From the NCBI RefSeq assembly GCF_009760925.1, contig NZ_VRLV01000003.1, positions 62,001 through 126,000 of the forward strand: DNA of 64,000 nt, in the 5' to 3' direction. This document shows, piece after piece, positions 40,825-50,985 of the stretch (positions within the stretch are counted from its first letter, which is position 1; the number at the start of each line of letters is the position of its first letter). The notes beneath the pieces are model-generated. The model was not told where the DNA came from, ran no database searches, and saw only the letters and a program-made list of their open reading frames with translations. Source of the DNA: Nonomuraea typhae (GTDB lineage: Bacteria; Actinomycetota; Actinomycetes; Streptosporangiales; Streptosporangiaceae). The position numbers and the translations under genes are program-made.

Positions 40825-41921
40825 GATCCGTGTCCTCTTCCTGCCGGTTGCGGCTGCGGCGGCGCGCAGGCGCCCTCGTCGGCGGTGACCGCCTCGATCA
40901 CGCCCATCCCGCTCGGCAGCCGACGGGTGCGTACGGCGTGCAGGCCGGCGGCGCCGAGCAGCGCGAGCGTCTCGCCGGACGTCCGCTCCTTGCCTCCGGT
41001 CCCGCCGAACAGCGACATCATGTAGAGGTCCATGACCGCGACGGCCCGGTCGGCGGGCGCGTTCCCGGCGCGGCCGGGCGCGGCCAGGTCGATCACCATC
41101 AGCACCGATCCCGGCGCCATGGCGGCGCGGCAGGTCCGCAGCACGGCCACGGCCTCCCTGTCGCCCCAGTCGTGCAGCACGTGGGAGAGCAGATAGAGGT
41201 CGCCGCCGCCCGGGATCCGGTCGAAGAAGTCCCCTTCGACCAGGGAGCAGCGCTCCAGCAGGCCCTCGCGCTCCAGCCGCTCCCTGGCCGTGGCCACGGT
41301 GGCGGGCAGGTCGAACAGGATGCCCTTGGCCTGGGGGCTGGCCCGCAGGAAGCGGCCCAGCATCAGGCCGTCCCCGCCGCCCACGTCCACGATCGTGGAG
41401 TACGGCGACAGGTCCACGGCACTCAGGACCTCGTCCAGTTCCAGCTCCAGCCCGTGCGCCTGCGAGCGGTCGAAGACGGCTCGCATGTCCGGGTCCAGCT
41501 CCAGGCAGTCGAAGAAGCCGCGGCCGAAGCGCCGCTCGAAGGGCGACTCGCCCGTCCTGACCGTCTGCGGCAGCTCGGTCCACGCGGCGCCGACCGGCCC
41601 GCTCACCAGGAGCGCCGTGGCCTGCGCGGACGACGGCGCGTCCCGGCACAGCGTCCTGCCCAGCGGCGTCAGCGCGAACGTGCCGCCCGGGCGCTCGGCG
41701 AAGATCTCCTGGCTGGCCAGCCCGCGCAGCAGCCTGAGCAGCGCCGCGGGGTCCACGCCGGTCTCCGCGGCCAGCTCCTCCACGGGCCTGGGGCCGCCGG
41801 CCAGAAGCTCGGCCAGCCCGAGCTGGGCGGCCAGGCACACGCAGCGCGACACCAGCCCGCCGTAGATCAGTTCGCGCATTCTCGCCGCTTCGTGGGCCGG
41901 CCGCTCATCGGTGTCGGTCAT
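40821..41921 (-). CDS. SAM-dependent O-methyltransferase (SfmM3-like candidate)
   Basis: A 366-residue enzyme of the methyltransferase_2 family: an N-terminal winged-helix dimerisation domain (GLAELLAGGPRPVEELAA...), then the Rossmann SAM-binding domain with VDVGGGDGLML near residue 177 and the catalytic-type HVLHDWGD near 246. These are homodimeric hydroxyl-methylating enzymes acting on phenols, as SfmM3 does on hydroxytyrosine derivatives in saframycin biosynthesis. It overlaps the P450 gene by four bases and follows a second methyltransferase gene by 64 bases. Confidence 0.83.
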   Translation of the reverse strand: MTDTDERPAHEAARMRELIYGGLVSRCVCLAAQLGLAELLAGGPRPVEELAAETGVDPAALLRLLRGLASQEIFAERPGGTFALTPLGRTLCRDAPSSAQATALLVSGPVGAAWTELPQTVRTGESPFERRFGRGFFDCLELDPDMRAVFDRSQAHGLELELDEVLSAVDLSPYSTIVDVGGGDGLMLGRFLRASPQAKGILFDLPATVATARERLEREGLLERCSLVEGDFFDRIPGGGDLYLLSHVLHDWGDREAVAVLRTCRAAMAPGSVLMVIDLAAPGRAGNAPADRAVAVMDLYMMSLFGGTGGKERTSGETLALLGAAGLHAVRTRRLPSGMGVIEAVTADEGACAPPQPQPAGRGHGS

Positions 41922-41985
41922 GGGCTCCTCCCTTCAACGGATGACGGGTGGCCATGCCGCCCCCCGGCGGGGGCGGCATGGACGG

Positions 41986-43074
41986 TCAGGACCGGGACTT
42001 CTTCGTGGCGACGAGGATTCCGTGCGGGGTCCAGCCCGGGCAGGGAATGCGTTCGACGTCGGTGAACCCGGCCGCGCGCAGGCAGTCCTCGTGCTGGGCC
42101 CAGGAGTAGATCATCCCGCCCTCGGCGGGCAGCGAGGCGAAGTAGACGCTGTCCAGCGCCGCGACGACGGGCCCGTCGCCCGCGTCGTTCGACATCGAGT
42201 TGAAGATGACCACCTTGCCGCCCTCGGGCAGCGCGCCGTACGCCTTGCGCAGCAGCGCGGTGTTCTCCTCGAGCGTCCAGATGACGAACTGGTGGGCGAA
42301 CATGACCACGTCGAACCCGGACGGGAACGTGTCCGTGAACATGTCGCCGGGGATCACGGAGACCTGCTCGGTGACGCCCTCCTCCGCGATGCGCTTGTTG
42401 AGCAGGGTCTCGACGGCCTCGATCTCCAGCACGCTGACCTTCAGGTGCGGGTTGGCCTTGGCCAGGGTGATGGCGTTGACGCCGTCGCCGCCGCCGCAGT
42501 CGAGCAGCCGTTCGGCGCCGGAGAGGTCGAGCGCCTCGGCCAGGTGCCGGTTGGCCAGCTCGGACCACGCCCGCATGTAGCGGTAGAACACCTGCTCCAT
42601 GTGGGGGTTCTCGGACAGGCGGTGATACAGGTCGCGGCCGGTGCCGCGCACCCGCCGCAGGCCGACGTTGGAGTTGGCGCGCAGCGATTCGGTGAAGTCC
42701 GCCTGTCCTTCGTAGACGACGTACTGCTCGAAGGCCACGGTGTGCTTGAACCGCTCCCAGTCGTCGGTCTCCATCAGGTCGGCGATGACGTCCGCGCGGT
42801 CGTAGCGATCACGCTTCTTGACGGTGAGGCCGAGCGCGGTGCAGCCCAGCAGCAGGATGTCCGCGGCCCTGCCCTCCAGCCGCAGGTGGCGGCGGACCTC
42901 CTCGCCGCCCAGCGGGCCGCGCCGCTCCAGCAGCTCGAACAGGCCCAGTTCGCTGGCGGCGTTGAGGTACTGGAAGGCCGCGTGGCCGAAGAGGATCCAG
43001 GACAGCCGCTCCATGTCGAGCGGTGCCGGGGCGGAGGCGTTCGTCCGCTCCAGGGTGTTCAGGGTGGTCGTCAT
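41986..43074 (-). CDS. SAM-dependent methyltransferase (SfmM2-like tyrosine C-methyltransferase candidate)
   Basis: A 362-residue plant-OMT-like methyltransferase. The N-terminal FGHAAFQYLNAASELGLF and the LLDCGGGDGVNAITLAK SAM loop (near 190) are clear, but the usual O-methyltransferase H-x-x-HD-W is replaced by AHQFVIWT. The SfmM2 enzymes that methylate C3 of tyrosine belong to this same fold, and the pathway needs a C-methyltransferase, so I assign it tentatively. It might instead be another O-methyltransferase. ATG at 43074 has GGAGGAAG upstream; 16 bases separate it from mbtH. Confidence 0.75.
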   Translation of the reverse strand: MTTTLNTLERTNASAPAPLDMERLSWILFGHAAFQYLNAASELGLFELLERRGPLGGEEVRRHLRLEGRAADILLLGCTALGLTVKKRDRYDRADVIADLMETDDWERFKHTVAFEQYVVYEGQADFTESLRANSNVGLRRVRGTGRDLYHRLSENPHMEQVFYRYMRAWSELANRHLAEALDLSGAERLLDCGGGDGVNAITLAKANPHLKVSVLEIEAVETLLNKRIAEEGVTEQVSVIPGDMFTDTFPSGFDVVMFAHQFVIWTLEENTALLRKAYGALPEGGKVVIFNSMSNDAGDGPVVAALDSVYFASLPAEGGMIYSWAQHEDCLRAAGFTDVERIPCPGWTPHGILVATKKSRS

Positions 43075-43090
43075 GGAATGCTTCCTCCAT

Positions 43091-43303
43091 CTATGATGTC
43101 GCGTCCGCGCTGACGGGGACGGCGGTCGGATCGGGCCAGACCTGTTCGATGTGGCGCAGGCATTCGGCGCGGGTCCCCGCGAAGCCGGTCTTCACCCAGC
43201 CCTCGGGCACGGACCGGTCCGGCGACCAGATCGAGTACCGCCCTGTCGTGTTCTTCACGACCACGCAGGCGACGGTGTCGTCGTCGCCGAGGAACGTCGC
43301 CAT
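43091..43303 (-). CDS. MbtH-like protein
   Basis: A 70-residue MbtH-family protein, the small chaperone-like partner that binds and activates NRPS adenylation domains. It has the family signature: the N-terminal strand with DDTVACVVVKN, Y-S-I-W-S-P near residue 25, VPEGWVKTG (36-40) and the C-terminal RHIEQVWPD. It starts 5 bases after the third NRPS gene stop with AAGGAAGG upstream, so it is co-expressed with the NRPSs it serves. Confidence 0.95.
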   Translation of the reverse strand: MATFLGDDDTVACVVVKNTTGRYSIWSPDRSVPEGWVKTGFAGTRAECLRHIEQVWPDPTAVPVSADATS

Positions 43304-43308
43304 GGCGC

Positions 43309-46300
43309 TCACCTTCCTTTCTCTCGTGGTTCTGTCGCTCTCCGCCCCCCTGAGGCGCCCACGGCATCGGGCGGGGGCAGGAATCCGACGCCGACCAGGT
43401 AGTCCGCCACCCGATGGGCCTCTTCCGCGCTCGCCGGCGGGCAGGAGACGCCGCTGCCGGTGAGGAACCTCAGCGTCGCGGCCGTCTCCCTGGCCGGTTC
43501 GACCTCGTGCATGTAGCGCGGGTCCAGCGCGCGGTGCGGCTCGGGATCTGCGTCCCTGATCAGCGGGACGATCGGGTAGAGAGGGTGACCGGGCCCCACC
43601 TGCAGGGCGCGCCGCCGCCCCTCCTCGAACGGCACGACGTCGAAGCGGTAGCCGTACTCGGCGAGCCAGTCGCAGAAGCGGCGCAGCGGGACGGGAGCCG
43701 GGTTGAACAGGTTGTAGTACCCGCCCAGCGCCGCACGCTGCCGCGACACGTGCACGATCGCGGCGGCGACGTAGTCCACCGGCACGACGTCGAAGATGCG
43801 CGGATAGTCGGGCAGCACGCCCAGCTCCAGGAACCCGCGGAACGCGATCAGCAGGTAGTCGGTCGGCTGGGTCGCCCCCGTCCTGGTGTGCCCGAGGATC
43901 AGGCCGGGCCGGAAGACCGTGACCGGGATCCCCCGGCGGCGGGCGACGTCCATCACCTTCTCGGCCACCCATTTGCTCCCGGTGTATCCGGCCGGCACGT
44001 TGACCGCCGACCGCAGGGGCGTGTCGTCCTCCGGGAACGGCCGGGGCGTGTGGGTGGCGAGCAGGGTGTCGATGGTGGACACGTGGTGCACCGCCTTGAG
44101 CCGGGTGGTGCACGCCAGCGCCAGGACCTGCTGGGTGCCGCCCACGTTGGGCGCCTTGAGCGCCGAGTACGGGTAGACGAAGTTGACCAGCGCGCCGTTG
44201 TGGTAGATCACGTCCACCTCGCGCGCGAGCCGTTCCCACGTCGGCTCGTCCAGGCCGAGCCGGGGCCGGCCCAGGTCGCCGATCAGGCACTCGACCCGGT
44301 CCAGCAGCTCCTCGCCGAGGTCGATCGCGTACGTCGCGAGCCCCTCCCTGATCCGGTTCATGGCGTGGCGGGGGTTCTCCCCGCGGCACAGCGCCACGAC
44401 GGTGGCGTCGGTACGGCGCAGCAGTTCCTCCAGCAGGTGGAGGCCGAGGTAGCCGGTGGCGCCGGTGAGCAGCACGCGGCGCGGGTCGCTCCAGTCGGCC
44501 GGGGGCAGGCCGTCGGGCCTGATGCCGTCGTCGAGCGTCCCGTCGGCCTCCAGCATCGAGGCGTGGTGCCGGCCCAGCACGCCTTCGAGGCCCGAGCGGC
44601 TGTAGACGTCGATGGTCTCGGCGACCCCGGCGATCGTCGGCACCCGGAAGAACTCGTGCAGCGGGATGTCCACCGCGTGCCGCGCGCGCAGCACGGTCGC
44701 CAGCCGGGCCAGCAGCATCGAGGTCCCGCCCGCGGCGAAGAAGTCGGCGTGCACGTCCAGCCGCCGCACCCGCAGCACCTCGCAGAACGCCAGGGCCACC
44801 GAGCGCTCCAGGTCGGTGCGCGGCTCGGCGGGCGCCTCCGGCCCGTCGTCGGCCGGGCTGGCCGCCAGGCGATCCTCCAGCGCGCGCCGGTCGAGCTTGC
44901 CGTTGCGGGTCCTGGGCAGGGCCTCGACCAGCTCGATCCGGTCGGGCACGAGGTAGTCGGGCAGCCGGGCGGCCAGCAGGGCGCGGACCGAGTCCGCGGT
45001 GTGCCGGTCCCCGTCGGCGACCACGGCCGCGGCGAGGCGCGCGTGTTCGGTCCCGGCCTCCAGGGCGAGTACGGCGGCGCGCAGGCCCAGCTCGCCGGCC
45101 AGGATCGACTCGATCTCCCGCGGCTCGACCCGATGCCCGCGGATCTTCACCTGGTCGTCGATCCGGCCGAGGAACTCCAGGTCGCCGCCGGGCAGCATCC
45201 TGACCAGGTCGCCGGTGCGGTAGAGCCGGCCGCCGGGCCGCTCGCCGTACGGGTCGGGCAGGAAGCGGGCGGCGGTGAGGCCGGGCCGCCGGTGGTAGCC
45301 GAGCGCGACCCCGTCGCCGCCGATCAGCAGCTCGCCGGGAACCAGGGGCGGCACCCGGCGAAGGTCCCGGTCCACGACGTACGCCCGGGCGTTGTCGATG
45401 GCGGCGCCGATGGGCACCGGTCCTTCGCCGGAGCGGACGCGGTGGAAGGTGGCGTCGATGGTGGTCTCGGTCGGGCCGTACAGGTTGGCCACTTCGGCCG
45501 ACCAGACGCCGGCCGCGCGCTCGACCACGGCGCGCTCCAGCGGTTCCGCGCCGCTGAGCAGCACCCGGACCTTCGTGCACGTGCCGGCGTCCGGGTGCTC
45601 GAGCAGGAGCCTGAGCAGCGTCGGCACGCCGCCGACGACGCTCACGCCGTGCTCGCGCAGCAGCGTGACGAGCGCGTCGGGGTCCTCCATCTGCTCCTCG
45701 GAGGCGAGCACGATCGTGGCGCCCGCGCTGAGCGGCCAGAACACCGCCCAGATCGAGGGGTCGAAGCCGATCGCGTGGTTGTGCAGCACCCGGTCGTCCG
45801 GGCCGAGCGGCCAGGTCCGCTGCCGCCATGTCGCGTTGTTGACCGCCCCGGAGTGCCGCAGCAGGACTCCCTTGGGGCGTCCCGTGCTGCCCGAGGTGTA
45901 GATCAGGTAGGCGGGCGCGTCGCCGTCCACCGGCACCGGCTCCTGCTCCTGCTCGGTGGGGACCGGCAGGTCACCCAGGCGCACCGACGGCACGCCCAGG
46001 TCGCCGTGGACGTCCACCGCCGTCTCGGTCACCACGAGCGCGGCCCCGGAGTCGGCCAGCAGGTAGCGGACGCGGTCGGCCGGGTGCCCGGCGTCGATCG
46101 GCACGAACGCGGCCCCGGCGCAGAGCACGCCGAGCTGCGCGGCGACCACGTCGGGACTGCGGCGCAGCCACACCGCCACCAGCGCGCCCGGCCGCACGCC
46201 GCGGGCGCGCAGGACGGCGCCGATCCGCGTGGCCCGCCGCCAGAGCTCCGCGTAGCTCACCTCGGCGGCGCCGAACCGGATCGCGGGCTGCCCCGGCCGC

Positions 46301-47727
46301 CGCCGCACCTGCTCGGCGACCAGGTCGAGCAGCGACCCGCCGGAGCCGTCCACCTTCCGCGCGCGCTCCGCGGCCGGCGGCTCGGGCAGGCCCGCGGCGC
46401 CGGTCAGCTCCAGGTCGCGGGCGGAGGCGTCGGCCCGGTCGCCCGCGCCGCCGGGCAGGATCGCCCGCAGCGTCGTGGCGAGCCGGTCGGCCAGCCCGCG
46501 GGCGGTCGGGCCGTCGTACAGCGCGGCGTCGTAGTCGACCTGCATCACCAGCTCGTCGCGGCCCAGCCAGACGGTGATCTCCACGTCCTGCTCGGCGGTG
46601 CCCGCCCCCGAGGGGATCGCGTGCGCCGCCGTCACACCGCTCCTCGCCACGGGCTCGCGCGCGTCCACGGCCCGGATCACGGTCTGCGCGTACGGCGTGC
46701 GGCTCAGGTCACGGGCCGGTGGGCAGAGCTCGACCAGCCGCGCGTACGGCGCCGCCGGCCCGGCCAGCTCCGCGCGCACCCCCGCCAGCACGTCGCCCAC
46801 GGTGTCGTCGTCACCGGCGCGCGCCCGGACCAGCCGCAGCTCGTCGAGCGGCCCGAGCACCCCGCCCAGCGCGGCGGGGCGGGGCAGCCGCACCGCGCAC
46901 TGGGCGTCCTCGTGGGCGGGTTCGTGGCGGGCGAGCACGATCAGCCACGCCGCGACCAGGTGCTCCCGCCAGTCACGCACCCGGGCGGCGCCGGCGGCGA
47001 GCGCGCGGTCCAGCCGGACCACCTCGCTCCCCCGGTCGTGCCGCTTCACCGCGGGCCGGGCGCCGGCCGGCGGAATCTCGGTCGCGGCGGGCGGCGCAAG
47101 CTGCCTGCCCCGGGCCAGGATCGGCGCCGCGGCTCCCGGCCGGCGCGCCTCCTCCCGCTCCCTCCGCAACACCTCCGACAGCGCGGGTACGGCGGGGCCG
47201 CCGGTCTCGTCGCCGGCCATGGCCGCGGCCACCAGGTCGAGCGAGGTCGCGTCCGCCACGAGCCGGTGACCGGCGGCGCACAGTTCCCACCGGTCGCAGC
47301 CGAGCCGCATGAGCAGCACCCGGAACAGCGGCCCGGTTCCGACGTCGAACGGCTCGGCGGCCAGTACCCGCGTCAGCACGCGGGCCTCGCCCGCCGGGTC
47401 GCCGGCGCCCGTCAGGTCGACCACGCGCACGGACGGCTCCGCCAGCGGCAGCACCAGCCGCGCCGGCCGCCCGCCCGCCTCGGCGAAGACGCTGCGTGGG
47501 GCTTCCTGGGCGAGCAGCAACCGGGACAGCCGCAGCTGCGCCGCAGCCGGTTCCAGCGGCCCGTCGATCCGGTAGCTCGCCACCACGGCGGCCGGATCGT
47601 CCCCTCCCAGCTGGCTCAGCAGCCACCAGCGGCGTTGCCCGGCCGACAGGGGGTCGGCGAGTTCGGCTCCACGCGCCGCCATCACCTCGGCGAGCGCATC
47701 TCGCGAGCGGTGTTCCCGAGCGGTCAC
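43309..47727 (-). CDS. NRPS module 3: C*-A-T-R (SfmC-like, terminal reductase)
   Basis: A 1,472-residue NRPS with domain order C (about 25-430), A (about 460-950), T (about 985-1055, Ser in FFAAGGTSM) and thioester reductase (about 1085-1450: LLTGATGYLGLHLL and Y-T-G-S-K active site). By hand alignment the A-domain code is D-P-W-G-L-S-L-I-D-K, close to my recollection of DPWGLGLINK of SfmC/SafA for the methylated hydroxytyrosine. The C domain has lost the catalytic His: HHxxxDG reads H154-R155-LVA-D159-A160. In SfmC the C domain acts as a Pictet-Spenglerase and the reductase releases aldehydes; the same is inferred here. GTG start with AGGAGG upstream. Confidence 0.9.
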   Translation of the reverse strand: MTAREHRSRDALAEVMAARGAELADPLSAGQRRWWLLSQLGGDDPAAVVASYRIDGPLEPAAAQLRLSRLLLAQEAPRSVFAEAGGRPARLVLPLAEPSVRVVDLTGAGDPAGEARVLTRVLAAEPFDVGTGPLFRVLLMRLGCDRWELCAAGHRLVADATSLDLVAAAMAGDETGGPAVPALSEVLRREREEARRPGAAAPILARGRQLAPPAATEIPPAGARPAVKRHDRGSEVVRLDRALAAGAARVRDWREHLVAAWLIVLARHEPAHEDAQCAVRLPRPAALGGVLGPLDELRLVRARAGDDDTVGDVLAGVRAELAGPAAPYARLVELCPPARDLSRTPYAQTVIRAVDAREPVARSGVTAAHAIPSGAGTAEQDVEITVWLGRDELVMQVDYDAALYDGPTARGLADRLATTLRAILPGGAGDRADASARDLELTGAAGLPEPPAAERARKVDGSGGSLLDLVAEQVRRRPGQPAIRFGAAEVSYAELWRRATRIGAVLRARGVRPGALVAVWLRRSPDVVAAQLGVLCAGAAFVPIDAGHPADRVRYLLADSGAALVVTETAVDVHGDLGVPSVRLGDLPVPTEQEQEPVPVDGDAPAYLIYTSGSTGRPKGVLLRHSGAVNNATWRQRTWPLGPDDRVLHNHAIGFDPSIWAVFWPLSAGATIVLASEEQMEDPDALVTLLREHGVSVVGGVPTLLRLLLEHPDAGTCTKVRVLLSGAEPLERAVVERAAGVWSAEVANLYGPTETTIDATFHRVRSGEGPVPIGAAIDNARAYVVDRDLRRVPPLVPGELLIGGDGVALGYHRRPGLTAARFLPDPYGERPGGRLYRTGDLVRMLPGGDLEFLGRIDDQVKIRGHRVEPREIESILAGELGLRAAVLALEAGTEHARLAAAVVADGDRHTADSVRALLAARLPDYLVPDRIELVEALPRTRNGKLDRRALEDRLAASPADDGPEAPAEPRTDLERSVALAFCEVLRVRRLDVHADFFAAGGTSMLLARLATVLRARHAVDIPLHEFFRVPTIAGVAETIDVYSRSGLEGVLGRHHASMLEADGTLDDGIRPDGLPPADWSDPRRVLLTGATGYLGLHLLEELLRRTDATVVALCRGENPRHAMNRIREGLATYAIDLGEELLDRVECLIGDLGRPRLGLDEPTWERLAREVDVIYHNGALVNFVYPYSALKAPNVGGTQQVLALACTTRLKAVHHVSTIDTLLATHTPRPFPEDDTPLRSAVNVPAGYTGSKWVAEKVMDVARRRGIPVTVFRPGLILGHTRTGATQPTDYLLIAFRGFLELGVLPDYPRIFDVVPVDYVAAAIVHVSRQRAALGGYYNLFNPAPVPLRRFCDWLAEYGYRFDVVPFEEGRRRALQVGPGHPLYPIVPLIRDADPEPHRALDPRYMHEVEPARETAATLRFLTGSGVSCPPASAEEAHRVADYLVGVGFLPPPDAVGASGGRRATEPREKGR

Positions 47728-47748
47728 GGATCTGCCTCCTGTTCCTCG

Positions 47749-50700
47749 TCAGCCCCTGCTCGCCGCATCGGCGCGTACAGGCTCGAACTCCCAGTCCTCG
47801 TCCCCCGGCCCCCACGCGGGCGCGTCCGGCGGCTCCTCCGGCTCCGCGGCGTCCGGGATCTCGCCGCGTGCGCGCGTGACCGTCTCGGCCACCCGCGCGA
47901 CCGTCGGGTCCATGAAGATGTCGAGCACCGGGATCCGCACCCCCAGCTCCGCCTCGACCCGCTGGATCAGCCGGCCGACCAGCACGGAGTGGCCGCCGAG
48001 CGCGAAGAAGTCGTCGGTCGCGCCTGCCTCGGGGACGTCGAGCAGTTCCGCGAACAGCGCCGCGACCCGCCGTTCCGCGTCGGTGCGCGGCGGCACCCGG
48101 TCGGCCTTGATCTCCAGCCGCCGGCCGGTGCCCGGCACCGCCCTCCGGTCCACCTTGCCGTTCGGCGACAGCGGCACGGCCGCGGCCACGCGCAGTTCGG
48201 CGGGGAGCATGGCGGCCGGCAGGGCCGTGCCCGCGTGGCGGCGTACCTCGGCGGGCCAGCCGGGATCGGCGTCCGCGCCCGCCGCCGGCACCAGGCAGGC
48301 GACCAGCCGCGTGCTCGCGCCCCGGCCGCTCAGCGCCACCGCGGCGTCCCTGACTCCGGGCGCGGTACGGAGCACCGCCTCCACCTCGCCCGGCTCGATC
48401 CGGTGGCCGCGGAGCTTGACCTGGTCGTCGGCACGGCCGACGTACTCCAGGTCGCCGTCGTCGCGCACGCGCACCAGGTCGCCGGTGCGGTAGACGCGGG
48501 CGCCGCCGTACGGGGCGGGCAGGAAGCGGGCGGCGGTGAGGGCGGGGTCGCCGAGGTAGCCGATCGCCACGCCGGGCCCGCCGATGAGCAGCTCACCGCA
48601 GACGCCCGGCGGCACCGGGTTCAGCTCCTCGTCCACGACGAAGACCTCGGTGTGCGGGATGGGCCCGCCGATGGTGACCGGGCGCCCGGCCGAGGTCTCG
48701 GCGGCGCAGGACCAGATCGTGGTCTCGGTCGGCCCGTAGAGGTTCCAGGTGGCGCAGGCGCCGCTGAGGCCGTCGGCCAGGTCGGGCGGCATGGCCTCGC
48801 CGCCGCACAGCACGCGCAGCCCCGGGCCGGGCCGCCACCCCGTGTCCAGGGCCATGCGCCAGTTCGCCGGCGTGGCCTGGGCGAGGGTGATCGCCGGATC
48901 GGACAGCCGCCCGGCCAGCTCGGTGCCGTCGCGCTGGGCCCGCTCGGGCGCGATCTGGACGGCGGCACCGGCGGTGAGAGGGGCGAGCAGTTCGAGCAGC
49001 GAGATGTCGAAGGACGTCGTGGTCAGCGCCAGCAGCCGGTCCCGTGGGCGCAGCCCCAGCTCCTCGCCGAGCACGGTGAGCAGGGAGGCGAGGTTGCGGT
49101 GGCTCACCAGCACGCCCTTGGGGCGCCCGGTGGAGCCGGAGGTGAACATCAGGTACGCGGGCGCGTCCGGGCCGACGGCGCCGGACTCCGCGGAGGGCGA
49201 ATCCGGGCCGAGGTCCCCGGAAGGCGCGGCACGCAGGTCTGCGGGGGTCAGGAGGGTGCCGGCGGGGAGGCCGGTCAGGTCGCCGGGGGCGTCGCAGACG
49301 GTCAGCGCGGGCGCCGCGGCCTCGAAGATCGACCTGCGCCGGGCCTCCGGGGCCGAGGGGTCGACCGGCACGTACACCGCGCCCGTGGCAAGGCAGGCCA
49401 GGACGGCCACGCCCAGGCCGGCGCCCCGGCGCAGGTGCACCGCGACGTGGGTGCCCGGACGCGCGCCGGCCCGCTTCAGCGCGGCGGCCGCGGCCTCGGT
49501 GCGCTCCACCAGGTCCCGGTAGGTCAGCGTGGTCTCGTCGTCGGCCAGCGCGGGGGCCCGCGGGGTGGCGCGCGCGTGACGTTTCACCTCGGCCCACGGC
49601 ATCGGCCAGGTCGCCTCCGGCCTGCCACGGCCGCGCCGTACGTCTGCGAGACGCTTGTCCGTCAGGCGCACGCACGCGGCGGGCGCGTCCGGCCCGTGAA
49701 GCAGGCGGTCCACCACCGTGCGGAACTGCGCGGTGAGGCGCCGGGCGGTGCCCGGGGTGAACAGGGCCGTGGCGTACTCCAGGAAACCGGCGATCTCCCC
49801 GCCCGCCTCCTCGAAGAGGAACAGCGACAGGTCGGCTCGCGCCGTGCCGGTGTCCACGTCGGTCACGCTCACGCGCAGCCCGGGCAGCGTGCGCTCGCGC
49901 GGGAAGCCGGGCTGGAAGCCGAACAGCGTCTGGAAGACGGGGTTGCGGTCGAGCAGCCGGGGCGGGTTCAGGGCGCCGACGAGTTCGCCGAAGGGGACTC
50001 CGGCGTGCTCCAGCAGGTCGACGACCGAGCGGTCCACCTGGTGGGCGAGCCCGCGCAGCGTCAGCCCGGACGGGATCCTGGCGCGCAGCGGGCAGACGTT
50101 GGCCAGGAACCCCACGACGCCCGCCAGGTCCGGATGGTCCCGGTTGGCGACCGGGAGCCCGACGACCAGGTCGTCGGCGCCGCTGTTGCGGTGCAGCACG
50201 GTGAGGAACGCGGTCAGCAGCGCCGTCGCGACGCTCACGCCTTCCTTCACGGCCCATTCCCGCACCTGCCCGGCGACGTGGGCGGGCAGCCGGACCGGTT
50301 CCCGCGCCCCGGCGAAGGACTGGGCGGGGGGACGGCGGTGGTCGGCCGGCAGTTCCAGCGCGTCGGGGGCGCCGCGCAGGACGTCCTTCCAGTGGTCGAT
50401 GCCGGCCTGGCGGCGGCGTTTCCAGTCCTGGCCGGGTTCGAGGCCGCCGGAGTTCCAGATCACGTAGTCGGCGAACTGCGCGGGCTCGCCGGGCAGTTCG
50501 ACGTGCCGGTAGGCGGCGAGCAGTTCCTCCAGGAGCACCTGAAGGGAGATGCCGTCGCACACCGCGTGGTGCACGCACAGCAGCAGCACGTTCCGCTCGG
50601 GCTCCAGCCGGACCAGCGCGGCCCGCAGCAGCGGCGGCGTCGCGAGGTCCCAGGGCCGCCGCGCCGCGAACGACAGCAGCCGCTCCAGCCGCGCGCCGCG

Positions 50701-50985
50701 CTCCTGGCCGGTCGCGGTGAGATCGACGACGTCCAGGGGCACCGCCACTCCGGGCAGCACGAGCTGGACGACCCGGTCGTCGTGGCGGCGCAGGCCGGTG
50801 CGCAGCGCCTCGTGCCGGTCGGCCACCGTGTTGAGCGCCCGTTGCAGGGCGACCTCGTCCACGGGGCCGTGCAGGTCGAGGCGGGCGGCCAGGCCGTAGG
50901 CGGGCCCGGCCTCGGGGTTGATCTGCGTCAGGAACCACAGCCGCTGCTGGCCGGGGGAGGCGGGGAAGACAAGCGCATCGGTCAT
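47749..50985 (-). CDS. NRPS module 2: C-A-T, glycine-specific
   Basis: A 1,078-residue NRPS. The C domain has intact HHAVCDG near residue 140. The A domain (about 470-950) contains LMFTSGSTGRPKG and FDISLLE; the extracted specificity code is D-I-L-Q-L-G-L-I-W-K, the standard glycine code. The T domain has DDFFALGGHS near residue 990. SfmB and SacB of saframycin/safracin assembly also load glycine as the second residue. ATG at 50985 overlaps the NRPS1 stop by four bases and has GAGGAG upstream; module 3 follows after 21 bases. Confidence 0.92.
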   Translation of the reverse strand: MTDALVFPASPGQQRLWFLTQINPEAGPAYGLAARLDLHGPVDEVALQRALNTVADRHEALRTGLRRHDDRVVQLVLPGVAVPLDVVDLTATGQERGARLERLLSFAARRPWDLATPPLLRAALVRLEPERNVLLLCVHHAVCDGISLQVLLEELLAAYRHVELPGEPAQFADYVIWNSGGLEPGQDWKRRRQAGIDHWKDVLRGAPDALELPADHRRPPAQSFAGAREPVRLPAHVAGQVREWAVKEGVSVATALLTAFLTVLHRNSGADDLVVGLPVANRDHPDLAGVVGFLANVCPLRARIPSGLTLRGLAHQVDRSVVDLLEHAGVPFGELVGALNPPRLLDRNPVFQTLFGFQPGFPRERTLPGLRVSVTDVDTGTARADLSLFLFEEAGGEIAGFLEYATALFTPGTARRLTAQFRTVVDRLLHGPDAPAACVRLTDKRLADVRRGRGRPEATWPMPWAEVKRHARATPRAPALADDETTLTYRDLVERTEAAAAALKRAGARPGTHVAVHLRRGAGLGVAVLACLATGAVYVPVDPSAPEARRRSIFEAAAPALTVCDAPGDLTGLPAGTLLTPADLRAAPSGDLGPDSPSAESGAVGPDAPAYLMFTSGSTGRPKGVLVSHRNLASLLTVLGEELGLRPRDRLLALTTTSFDISLLELLAPLTAGAAVQIAPERAQRDGTELAGRLSDPAITLAQATPANWRMALDTGWRPGPGLRVLCGGEAMPPDLADGLSGACATWNLYGPTETTIWSCAAETSAGRPVTIGGPIPHTEVFVVDEELNPVPPGVCGELLIGGPGVAIGYLGDPALTAARFLPAPYGGARVYRTGDLVRVRDDGDLEYVGRADDQVKLRGHRIEPGEVEAVLRTAPGVRDAAVALSGRGASTRLVACLVPAAGADADPGWPAEVRRHAGTALPAAMLPAELRVAAAVPLSPNGKVDRRAVPGTGRRLEIKADRVPPRTDAERRVAALFAELLDVPEAGATDDFFALGGHSVLVGRLIQRVEAELGVRIPVLDIFMDPTVARVAETVTRARGEIPDAAEPEEPPDAPAWGPGDEDWEFEPVRADAASRG

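Noticed and set aside
47225..47275. Heterocyclisation (Cy) domain in module 3
   Set aside because: Cy domains have DxxxxDxxS; the sequence is a degenerate HHxxxDG, so it is a modified C domain.
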